Of a DNA stretch of 9,715 nucleotides, positions 5,789-9,715 are shown piece after piece; position 1 is the first letter of the stretch, and each line of letters starts with the position of its first letter. Below the pieces are notes generated by a model that saw nothing but the letters and a program-made list of their open reading frames with translations, did not search any database and had not been told where the DNA came from. Where the stretch lies: the NCBI GenBank assembly GCA_937915925.1, contig CALGGM010000221.1:1-9715 (forward strand). Reading direction: 5' to 3'. A program made the position numbers and the translations under genes. Source of the stretch: an uncultured Clostridia bacterium (GTDB taxonomy: Bacteria > Bacillota > Clostridia > Christensenellales > CAG-138).

Positions 5789-5879
5789 TGGCGCAGAGAG
5801 AGGGATTCGAACCCTCGATACGATTCCTCGTATACACGATTTCCAGTCGTGCGCCTTAGACCAGCTCAGCCATCTCTGC
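5789..5879 (-). tRNA. tRNA-Ser (anticodon GGA), rebuilt by the element
   Basis: A complete 91-nt class II tRNA with encoded CCA. The acceptor stem pairs GCAGAGA with TCTCTGC, the discriminator base is G, the anticodon loop CTGGAAA gives GGA (reads UCC/UCU), the long variable arm pairs ATACGA with TCGTAT around GGAA, and the T stem pairs GAGGG with CCCTC. The 5' part is host sequence. The part from the anticodon arm to CCA came with the element, since a second diverged copy of it lies at 1383-1450. The gene is functional as read. Confidence 0.96.
5829..5856. repeat. attR core, 28-bp direct repeat
   Basis: Identical to 1423-1450 and part of the anticodon arm of the complete tRNA-Ser. Sequence to its left is element, sequence to its right is host. 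Recombination between the two copies would release a circle of 4406 bp and restore a single native tRNA-Ser. Confidence 0.9.
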
Positions 5880-5906
5880 ATGTGCGTTTCGTTGAGCACC
5901 TTTGCT

Positions 5907-5935
5907 ATATTACAACAATCCAAACCAAAAAGCAA
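5907..5935 (-). promoter_or_regulatory. Promoter of tRNA-Ser
   Basis: On the minus strand, TTGCTT and TAATAT are 17 bases apart. The -10 box lies about 27 bases before the mature tRNA 5' end, leaving room for a short leader removed by RNase P. It is host sequence. Confidence 0.65.
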
Positions 5936-5975
5936 GATATATTTTTCGACTTGGAAAAATTTTTTAAAAAACCTC

Positions 5976-6003
5976 TTGCATTTTTGTGAAAAGCGTGTAT
6001 AAT
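5976..6003 (+). promoter_or_regulatory. Promoter of tRNA-Ala (and perhaps bioY)
   Basis: TTGCAT and a consensus TATAAT are separated by 16 bases, and the -10 box is 13 bases before the tRNA 5' end. It diverges from the tRNA-Ser promoter. It is the only clear promoter upstream of bioY. Confidence 0.7.
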
Positions 6004-6016
6004 GATTTTTGTTCGC

Positions 6017-6092
6017 GGGGCATTAGCACAGTTGGTAGCGCGCAACGTTCGCAATGTTGAGGTCAGGAGTTCGAATCTCCTATGCTCCACCA
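6017..6092 (+). tRNA. tRNA-Ala (anticodon CGC)
   Basis: A 76-nt class I tRNA with encoded CCA. The acceptor stem pairs GGGGCAT with ATGCTCC and contains G3-U70, the hallmark recognised by alanyl-tRNA synthetase. The anticodon stem pairs CAACG with TGTTG (one G-T) around loop TTCGCAA, giving CGC for GCG codons. The T stem is AGGAG/CTCCT. The D stem has one A-C mismatch. A CGC isoacceptor fits a GC-rich host. Confidence 0.93.
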
Positions 6093-6093
6093 G

Positions 6094-6126
6094 AAAGACG
6101 GTTATGAAAAACCGTCTTTTTCTTTT
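6094..6126 (+). terminator. Terminator between tRNA-Ala and bioY
   Basis: A 10-bp stem, AAAGACGGTT against AACCGTCTTT, with loop ATGAAA, followed by TTCTTTT. It begins just after the CCA of tRNA-Ala and ends five bases before the bioY ribosome binding site, so bioY expression would need readthrough or a promoter inside the tRNA region. Confidence 0.85.
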
Positions 6127-6139
6127 CATCGGAGGAATT

Positions 6140-6688
6140 ATGGAAGAACCAAAGCAAAAGAGGAGCCGGTTCAAAACCGTCGAGCTTGCCTATATCGCGT
6201 TCGGCGCGGCGCTGATCACCGTCTGTGCGTGGATCAACATCCCGTTCACCGTGCCGTTTACGCTGCAGCTACTCGCGGTGTTTCTTTGCTGCGTGCTGCT
6301 CGGCGGGCGCTGCGGGACGCTCGCGGTCGCCGTGTATCTGCTGCTCGGCGCGATCGGCGTTCCGGTCTTTGCGGGCGGAAGCGGCGGATTTCAGACGTTG
6401 ATCGGTCTGACCGGTGGGTACCTTTGGGGAATGCTGTTGATCGGCGTGCTGTATTGGATCGCCGTAAGGCTTTTCGGACGCAGGCTGTGGGTCGAGATCG
6501 CGGCGCTGCTTTTCGGGCTTCTTCTTTGCTATCTGTTCGGGACGGTGTGGTTTTCCGTACTGAACGGCGAACGCGGATTTTTCGCGTCGCTGATGATCTG
6601 TGTCGTGCCGTTTATTCTGCCGGACCTTGCGAAGCTCGCGCTGTCGCTGATCCTCGGGATCCGGCTTCGGAAGCTGCTTTCGCTGTGA
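6140..6688 (+). CDS. bioY: Biotin transporter substrate-binding subunit BioY
   Basis: A 182-residue membrane protein, the S component of an ECF-type biotin importer. It binds biotin in the membrane and works with the shared EcfT and EcfA ATPase module, whose genes are not in this window, as usual for Bacillota. Six hydrophobic segments are visible. The family signature is clear: GAIGVPVFAGGSGGFQTLIGLTGGYLWG lies within residues 70-97, with the FAGG and TGGYL parts most diagnostic, and PDLAKLAL near 161-168 matches the conserved C-terminal helix with Lys165. Length is typical. The ATG at 6140 follows a strong GGAGGAA; the open frame reaching further 5' runs through tRNA-Ala and is not coding. 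No biotin-repressor operator is evident. Confidence 0.95.
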   Translation: MEEPKQKRSRFKTVELAYIAFGAALITVCAWINIPFTVPFTLQLLAVFLCCVLLGGRCGTLAVAVYLLLGAIGVPVFAGGSGGFQTLIGLTGGYLWGMLLIGVLYWIAVRLFGRRLWVEIAALLFGLLLCYLFGTVWFSVLNGERGFFASLMICVVPFILPDLAKLALSLILGIRLRKLLSL

Positions 6689-6726
6689 GGGAGATCCTTC
6701 GGCGGCTTCGCCTTCTCAGGATGACA
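6689..6726. repeat. Dispersed repeat, family D copy 1
   Basis: Shares the pattern GAGATCCTTCG...GGCTTCGCCTTCTCAGGATGACA with copies at 9419-9454 and 9666-9701; a related copy in opposite orientation is at 9483-9516. It contains the small hairpin GGCG-GCTT-CGCC. It starts directly at the bioY stop codon. Confidence 0.65.
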
Positions 6727-6771
6727 GGCAGGGGCGAGTGACAGGGCAGTTATATGATTCATGTTTTTTGC

Positions 6772-6799
6772 GGGACGCAGAGGTCGGCGTCCCCTACGG
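6772..6799. repeat. Palindromic repeat, family B copy 1
   Basis: GGGACGC and GCGTCCC pair around a 9-8 base loop and are followed by CCTACGGG. The design (palindrome beside a CTAC/GTAG edge) matches the hairpins at 9256-9277 and 9533-9551. Confidence 0.5.
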
Positions 6800-6833
6800 G
6801 AAGGATGCCGCAGTTGGATAAAACCCAACCGTA

Positions 6834-6873
6834 GGAGGGTGTTAAAAAACAATTTCGTTTTTTAACACCCTCC
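6834..6873. repeat. 17-bp perfect hairpin at the head of the hairpin array
   Basis: GGAGGGTGTTAAAAAAC pairs perfectly with its reverse complement at 6857-6873 around loop AATTTC. It abuts the first GCGATAT linker of the array that follows, so it is probably part of the same unit. It has no T run after the stem and is not a typical terminator. Confidence 0.75.
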
Positions 6874-7045
6874 GCGATATAAATCCCTGCGGGATTTGCG
6901 ATATTCTCCTGCGGAGAGCGATATTTCTTCGAAGCGATATGCCCTGCGGGGCGCTGGGATTTATATCATATCGCATGCCGAATTTATGAGGCATATATCG
7001 CATTTGCCAATGCAAATATATCGCGCGGCGTCAGCCGCATATCGC
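6874..7045. repeat. Hairpin array on a constant 7-base linker
   Basis: GCGATAT occurs at 6874, 6898, 6918 and 6934; its reverse complement ATATCGC occurs at 6968, 6995, 7018 and 7039. Between linkers lie different small palindromes: AAATCCC/GGGATTT, TCTCC/GGAGA, TTC/GAA, GCCC/GGGC, then ATGCC/GGCAT, ATTTGC/GCAAAT and GCGGC/GCCGC. Linkers are constant while palindromes vary but keep self-pairing, so structure appears to be conserved, not sequence. The two linker sets could also pair with each other. No protein is encoded. It may be a structured RNA, a small non-autonomous mobile unit, or a nucleoid-protein target. Confidence 0.75.
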
Positions 7046-7076
7046 CCAAACCCGTTTTTCGGAAAATCGATAAAAG

Positions 7077-7115
7077 CAAGGCTTTTCACGTTCGCAGCGG
7101 AACGGAAAAGCCTTG
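7077..7115. repeat. 11-bp inverted repeat
   Basis: CAAGGCTTTTC (7077-7087) pairs with GAAAAGCCTTG (7105-7115). The loop holds CAGCGGAACGG, whose reverse complement lies at 7157-7167, giving a second, overlapping inverted pair. It continues the repeat cluster. Confidence 0.6.
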
Positions 7116-7173
7116 TATGATACGATGGTTTTCGAATTGGGACTTTCTGAACAGCCCCGTTCCGCTGTTGCCG

Positions 7174-7198
7174 CGGGCGGATGATATCCGCCCCTACG
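7174..7198. repeat. Palindromic repeat, family A copy 2 (reversed)
   Basis: GGGCGGAT and ATCCGCCC around GAT, followed by CTACG; it is the opposite orientation of the unit at 29-53, with one changed loop region. Confidence 0.7.
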
Positions 7199-7213
7199 TT
7201 CCGTTTGAGCCCT

Positions 7214-7368
7214 CTTGCCTCCCCTGTGCAAGGGGGCAGCGATCCGAGCGCCCGCAGTGCGGGGAGGAGCGAGGTGAGCTGCGACCGAAACAGGGAGTTG
7301 AAGAAGCGCAGCGACGCGCAACGACCATGTTTCGGGATTGGTGCAGCCGAAGGCTGACGGAAGGGTTG
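7214..7368. repeat. 155-bp long repeat, copy X
   Basis: Almost identical, in opposite orientation, to 9079-9234, with only a few differences visible by eye. It contains small hairpins such as CAGCC-GAA-GGCTG. A shortened form lacking the middle occurs at 9304-9353. It has open frames on both strands, but these are shared by the repeat and not by any recognisable protein. The two long copies flank the dehydrogenase locus. Confidence 0.85.
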
Positions 7369-7429
7369 TTCTTCCGTTCGATCCATTCCATCAGCTTCTT
7401 CTCCCCCTAATTGTTTTCATCTTATTCAT

Positions 7430-7458
7430 TTGCTTTCCGCACCGTGCCGTCGTACAAT
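7430..7458 (+). promoter_or_regulatory. Promoter of the hydroxyacid dehydrogenase operon
   Basis: TTGCTT and TACAAT are separated by 17 bases; the -10 box is 21 bases before the ATG, with GGGAGGAG between. It lies just downstream of the repeat cluster. Confidence 0.65.
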
Positions 7459-7479
7459 GAAGGCAGGGAGGAGAGGCGT

Positions 7480-8427
7480 ATGCAGATTGTGGTATTGGAT
7501 GGTTTCTGCGTCAACCCCGGCGACGTGGATTGGAGCCCGCTTAAAAAGCTCGGAACGCTCTCGGTGTACGACCGGACGCATCCGGATATGGTGGCGCAGA
7601 GGCTTCGCGGCGCGGAGGCGGCGTTTGTCAACAAGGTCAAGCTGGACCGCGCGCTTTTGCAGAACGCGCGCAACCTCAAATTCATCGGCGTGCTTGCGAC
7701 GGGCTACGACGTCGTGGACGTCGCGACGGCGAGGGAACGCGGCATTACGGTCACGAACGTGCCTGCCTACAGCACGGAGGCGGTGGCACAGCACGCGATC
7801 GCGCTTTTGCTTGCGCTTTGTCAGCACGCGGAATATCACTCGGCACTGATCCGGCAGGGCGCATGGACGGCGCAGCCGGATTTCTCGTGGTGGGAGATCG
7901 CGCCGGTTCTGCTGTACGGAAAGACGATCGGCATCGTCGGCTGCGGGCGGATCGGCACGCGCGTTGCGAAGATCGCGGACGCTCTGGGCATGCGCGTTCT
8001 TGGCTGCAGCCCGCATAAGCACGAGGACTTTCCCGGCGAGTTCGTCTCCTTGGACACGCTTTTGAAGGAATCCGACGTGATCTCGCTGCACTGTCCCGCA
8101 AAGGCGGACACGGTGGGGCTGATCCGTAAGGACACGATTGCAAAGATGAAGGACGGCGCAATTCTCATCAATACGGCGCGCGGCAGTCTGATCTCGGAAA
8201 GCGACGTGAAGGACGCTTTAACGTCGGGCAAGCTTGCGTGCTATGGAACCGACGTCGCGAGCGAGGAGCCGATCAAGCTCCGGAATCCTCTGATGAGCGC
8301 CCCGAACTGCATCATCACCTCACACTACGCGTGGTCGCCGAAGCCGATGCGCCAAAAGCTGATCGACGTTTCGGCTGCGAATCTCACCGCGTTCCTGAAC
8401 GGAACGCCGCAAAATACGGTAAACTGA
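7480..8427 (+). CDS. D-2-hydroxyacid dehydrogenase (glycerate dehydrogenase-like)
   Basis: A 315-residue cytosolic NAD(P)-dependent dehydrogenase of the D-isomer-specific 2-hydroxyacid family, converting a 2-keto acid and its D-hydroxy acid; hydroxypyruvate/glycerate is the closest guess. The substrate domain is split (about 1-100 and 290-315) around a Rossmann domain holding GCGRIG at 154-159. The catalytic triad is visible: Arg234 in NTARGSL, Glu262 or Glu263 in SEEPI, and His282 in ITSHYAW. The usual PHIAW-type His motif here reads SHYAW. Length is normal for the family. The ATG at 7480 follows GGGAGGAG; upstream in-frame ATGs have no such site. It is followed after 17 bases by a small broken gene, suggesting an operon. 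Confidence 0.92.
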   Translation: MQIVVLDGFCVNPGDVDWSPLKKLGTLSVYDRTHPDMVAQRLRGAEAAFVNKVKLDRALLQNARNLKFIGVLATGYDVVDVATARERGITVTNVPAYSTEAVAQHAIALLLALCQHAEYHSALIRQGAWTAQPDFSWWEIAPVLLYGKTIGIVGCGRIGTRVAKIADALGMRVLGCSPHKHEDFPGEFVSLDTLLKESDVISLHCPAKADTVGLIRKDTIAKMKDGAILINTARGSLISESDVKDALTSGKLACYGTDVASEEPIKLRNPLMSAPNCIITSHYAWSPKPMRQKLIDVSAANLTAFLNGTPQNTVN

Positions 8428-8444
8428 CCGATCCGGAGGAAACT

Positions 8445-8771
8445 ATGACGACCGAAGAAATCAAGGCGGAAGGCAAAAGACGGTTTGACGCGCTCACGAA
8501 GGCGGAGTACGACGTGCTTGCGTAGCCGATCCGTGCGGACTTCAAGCTGCTGAAAAATGTGGAAACGCAGGAAGTGCTCTCGCTGGACACGCGGGAACGC
8601 TGCCACGCCCCAAAAACGCGGCTCATCAACCTGTACGGCGGGACCGAGGAGGAACGGTATCTGCAAAGATACACGCAGGACCCGAAGCGTCCCGTCTCGC
8701 TTGACGTGCTGCGGGAAGGGAAGATGAACCCCGCGCGCAGGGAAGCGCGCCTCGTGGCGCTTGTGTTCTGA
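8445..8771 (+). pseudogene. Small gene with an in-frame TAG
   Basis: An ATG at 8445 with GGAGGAAA five bases upstream opens a frame of 109 codons to TGA at 8771, broken only by TAG at codon 27 (8523-8525). The first 26 residues read MTTEEIKAEGKRRFDALTKA and onward; the 81 after the stop are charged and include a conserved-looking NLYGGTEEERYLQRY. I do not recognise the family. It is 17 bases behind the dehydrogenase and thus probably cotranscribed. The adjacent frame at 8761 continues with membrane helices and lacks a good start, so the two may be pieces of one decayed gene of about 209 codons. Alternatives: readthrough of TAG, or two separate genes. Confidence 0.65.
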
Positions 8772-9072
8772 GGATTGGTCCTCTTTCAGATCGTTTGCCG
8801 CATTCGTCACGCTGTTTATCGTCGTGTATGAATTGTTCAATTTCGATCCGCCGATGGGCGTGCGCTATGTGCTGTATGTGATCGTATATTCCGCGTTCAT
8901 TTTGGCGCTTTATGCGTTGATACGCCTGATCAGCGTGCTGATCACGAATCATAAGATTAACAAGGCGGTCCGCTTCTTCAGCTCGCCGCTCGGGCAGAAG
9001 GCAGAGCTCGAATCCGAGATCGACCGCGAGATCTTCAACCGCGAGTGCGATCGGCTGGAGAATCATTGGTGA
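8761..9072 (+). CDS. Small membrane protein, possibly the 3' part of a broken gene
   Basis: The frame encodes up to 103 residues from a TTG at 8761 to TGA at 9072. Two membrane helices are visible, about residues 12-26 (FAAFVTLFIVVYELF) and 38-62, followed by a charged cytoplasmic tail (about 63-103). There is no ATG or ribosome binding site at a sensible place, and the TTG overlaps the end of the upstream frame by 11 bases. Either translation is coupled to the upstream gene, or a frameshift near 8760-8770 split one gene whose soluble N-terminal part lies at 8445-8771. I do not recognise the family. A long repeat starts seven bases after the stop. Confidence 0.6.
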   Translation: MCSEDWSSFRSFAAFVTLFIVVYELFNFDPPMGVRYVLYVIVYSAFILALYALIRLISVLITNHKINKAVRFFSSPLGQKAELESEIDREIFNRECDRLENHW

Positions 9073-9078
9073 TGGGGA

Positions 9079-9234
9079 CAATCCTTCCGTCAGCCTTCGG
9101 CTGCCATCAATCCCGAAACATGGTCGTTGCGCGTCGCTGCGCTTCTTCAACTCCCTGTTTCGGTCGCAGCTCACCTCGCTCCTCCCCGCACTGCGGGCGC
9201 TCGGATCGCTGCCTCCTTGCACAGGGGAGGCAAG
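9079..9234. repeat. 156-bp long repeat, copy Y (inverted relative to X)
   Basis: Reverse complement of 7214-7368 with only a few changes, such as AAGGGGG against AAGGAGG and TTGGTGC against TTGATGGC. Together the copies form inverted repeats about 1.7 kb apart around the dehydrogenase locus. Confidence 0.85.
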
Positions 9235-9255
9235 TCGGATGTTAATGGATCGTAG

Positions 9256-9277
9256 GGGTCGTCGTCCTCGACGACCC
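9256..9277. repeat. Palindromic repeat, family B copy 2
   Basis: GGGTCGTCG pairs with CGACGACCC around TCCT, preceded by CGTAG. It is a short dispersed hairpin in non-coding DNA. Confidence 0.6.
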
Positions 9278-9286
9278 GCCAAAACT

Positions 9287-9303
9287 CGCGGTTCAAATGA
9301 CAA
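9287..9303. repeat. 17-bp dispersed repeat, copy 2
   Basis: Exact second copy of the 17 bases at 64-80. It links a family B hairpin on its left with a short member of the long repeat family on its right. Confidence 0.6.
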
Positions 9304-9353
9304 CCCTTCCGTCTGCCTTCGGCATCCACCTTCCCTTGCACAGGGAAGGCAAG
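9304..9353. repeat. Short form of the long repeat
   Basis: Begins CCTTCCGTCTGCCTTCGGC and ends CTTGCACAGGGAAGGCAAG, matching both ends of the 9079-9234 unit while the roughly 100-bp middle is missing. It shows that the repeat exists as long and short variants. Confidence 0.65.
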
Positions 9354-9367
9354 AAACCCACCAACGG

Positions 9368-9469
9368 CCCGTAGGGGCGGATCGTATCCGCTCGCCGTAA
9401 CGATGAATCATGGGAAAGGAGATCCTTCGTCGGCTTCGCTTCCTCAGGATGACACATGCTTTGTTCGCC
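9368..9469. repeat. 102-bp direct repeat, copy 1
   Basis: Differs from 9614-9715 at only two of 102 positions as read by eye. It joins a family A hairpin (9370-9394), a spacer containing CGTAACGATGAATCATGGG, and a family D unit (9419-9454), so it is a composite of smaller repeats. Confidence 0.85.
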
Positions 9470-9482
9470 GCGCACTCCGTTG

Positions 9483-9551
9483 TGTCATTCTGAGGAACAA
9501 AGTGACGAAGAATCTTTTTATATCTCAACTATGGACGACCGATGGTCGTCC
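9483..9551. repeat. Family D copy (reversed) and family B hairpin
   Basis: TGTCATTCTGAGG...GACGAAGAATC (9483-9516) is the opposite orientation of the family D unit at 9419-9454; together they can fold into a large hairpin with the stretch between them as loop. GGACGACC-GAT-GGTCGTCC at 9533-9551 is a family B hairpin. No gene is visible from 9073 to the end of the window. Confidence 0.6.
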
Positions 9552-9613
9552 CTACAGGATGCGTATACATCGGCAATCCCCGTCGCCAATGTGCCGAAGG
9601 CACATCATTGGTC

Positions 9614-9715
9614 CCCGTAGGGACGGATCGTATCCGCCCGCCGTAACGATGAATCATGGGAAAGGAGATCCTTCGTCGGCTTCGCTTCCTCAGGATGACA
9701 CATGCTTTGTTCGCC
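9614..9715. repeat. 102-bp direct repeat, copy 2 (runs into window end)
   Basis: Second copy of the composite at 9368-9469; the match continues to the last base given, so the repeat may be longer than seen. Confidence 0.85.

Larger units (their letters stand above)
1423..5856. mobile_element. Integrative element of ~4.4 kb in tRNA-Ser(GGA)
   Basis: The element is bounded by 28-bp direct repeats from tRNA-Ser whose starts are 4406 bp apart. It is AT-rich against a GC-rich host and encodes, all on the minus strand, a tyrosine integrase beside the right end, a 94-residue protein, a TAG-broken 105-codon gene, a 126-residue protein and a serine recombinase. It brought its own tRNA-Ser 3' half and terminator, restoring the host gene. 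No replication, mobilisation, capsid or recognised defence gene is visible. It could be a minimal genomic island, a satellite mobilised by another element, or a reduced remnant of a larger one. The intact integrase and full set of end sites argue that it can still move. Confidence 0.9.

Noticed and set aside
6002..6139. N-terminal extension of BioY
   Set aside because: It translates tRNA-Ala and its terminator; GGAGGAA directly before 6140 decides the start.
6094..6139. Riboswitch or BirA operator upstream of bioY
   Set aside because: The 47 bases between tRNA-Ala and bioY hold only a plain terminator and the ribosome site; no long dyad of the biotin-repressor type is seen.
6874..7045. CRISPR array
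   Set aside because: The constant unit is only 7 bases, the intervals are self-complementary and of uneven length, the orientation flips midway, and no cas gene is present.
7117..7410. Open frames on both strands in the long repeat
   Set aside because: They consist almost wholly of the repeat that also occurs at 9079-9234 and have no translation signals.
8626..9528. 300-codon minus-strand open frame
   Set aside because: It crosses several dispersed repeats and the antisense of the small membrane-protein locus; no recognisable domain and Arg-rich composition typical of GC-rich shadow frames.

Overview
The window looks like a chromosomal segment of a GC-rich Clostridia-type Bacillota, probably gut-associated. 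Host genes use strong AGGAGG-type ribosome binding sites, there is a solitary BioY, and the intergenic DNA is packed with small palindromic repeats. This assignment is inference from style, since no rRNA or marker gene is present. Cutting into the GC-rich backbone is a clearly AT-rich block from about 1.42 to 5.86 kb, with different codon use and all its genes on the minus strand.

Layout. 1-180: repeats and the terminator of a CDF-type cation exporter (181-1284, minus). 1383-1450: a fragment of a tRNA-Ser gene. 1423-5856: a compact integrative element of about 4.4 kb inserted in tRNA-Ser(GGA). It carries a tyrosine integrase next to its right end, a 94-residue basic protein, a 105-codon gene broken by one TAG, a 126-residue protein and a serine recombinase, plus promoters, terminators and very long hairpins. 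5789-5879: the rebuilt, complete tRNA-Ser. 6017-6092: tRNA-Ala(CGC), followed 47 bases later by bioY (6140-6688). 6689-7429: a non-coding repeat cluster with an array of small hairpins on a constant 7-base linker. 7480-8427: a D-2-hydroxyacid dehydrogenase. 8445-9072: what looks like a decaying small membrane-protein locus, with an in-frame TAG and then a frame change. 9073-9715: further palindromic repeats, including two almost identical 102-bp direct copies.

How it works together. The element replaced the 3' half of tRNA-Ser with its own version and its own terminator, so the host tRNA still works. The displaced native 3' half remains at the left end beside the original terminator. The two 3' halves differ at four bases that form two compensated base pairs. 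Both element ends carry copies of a CACGATT-type motif spaced exactly 26 bp apart, which I interpret as integrase arm sites; one overlaps the int promoter. No replication, conjugation, restriction or recognised defence gene is visible in the element, so its cargo is unknown.

The most interesting signals are the tRNA-restoring element with its phased arm sites, the hairpin array, and two otherwise open genes each broken by one TAG in a window where no gene ends in TAG. The last is more cautiously explained by two pseudogenes.
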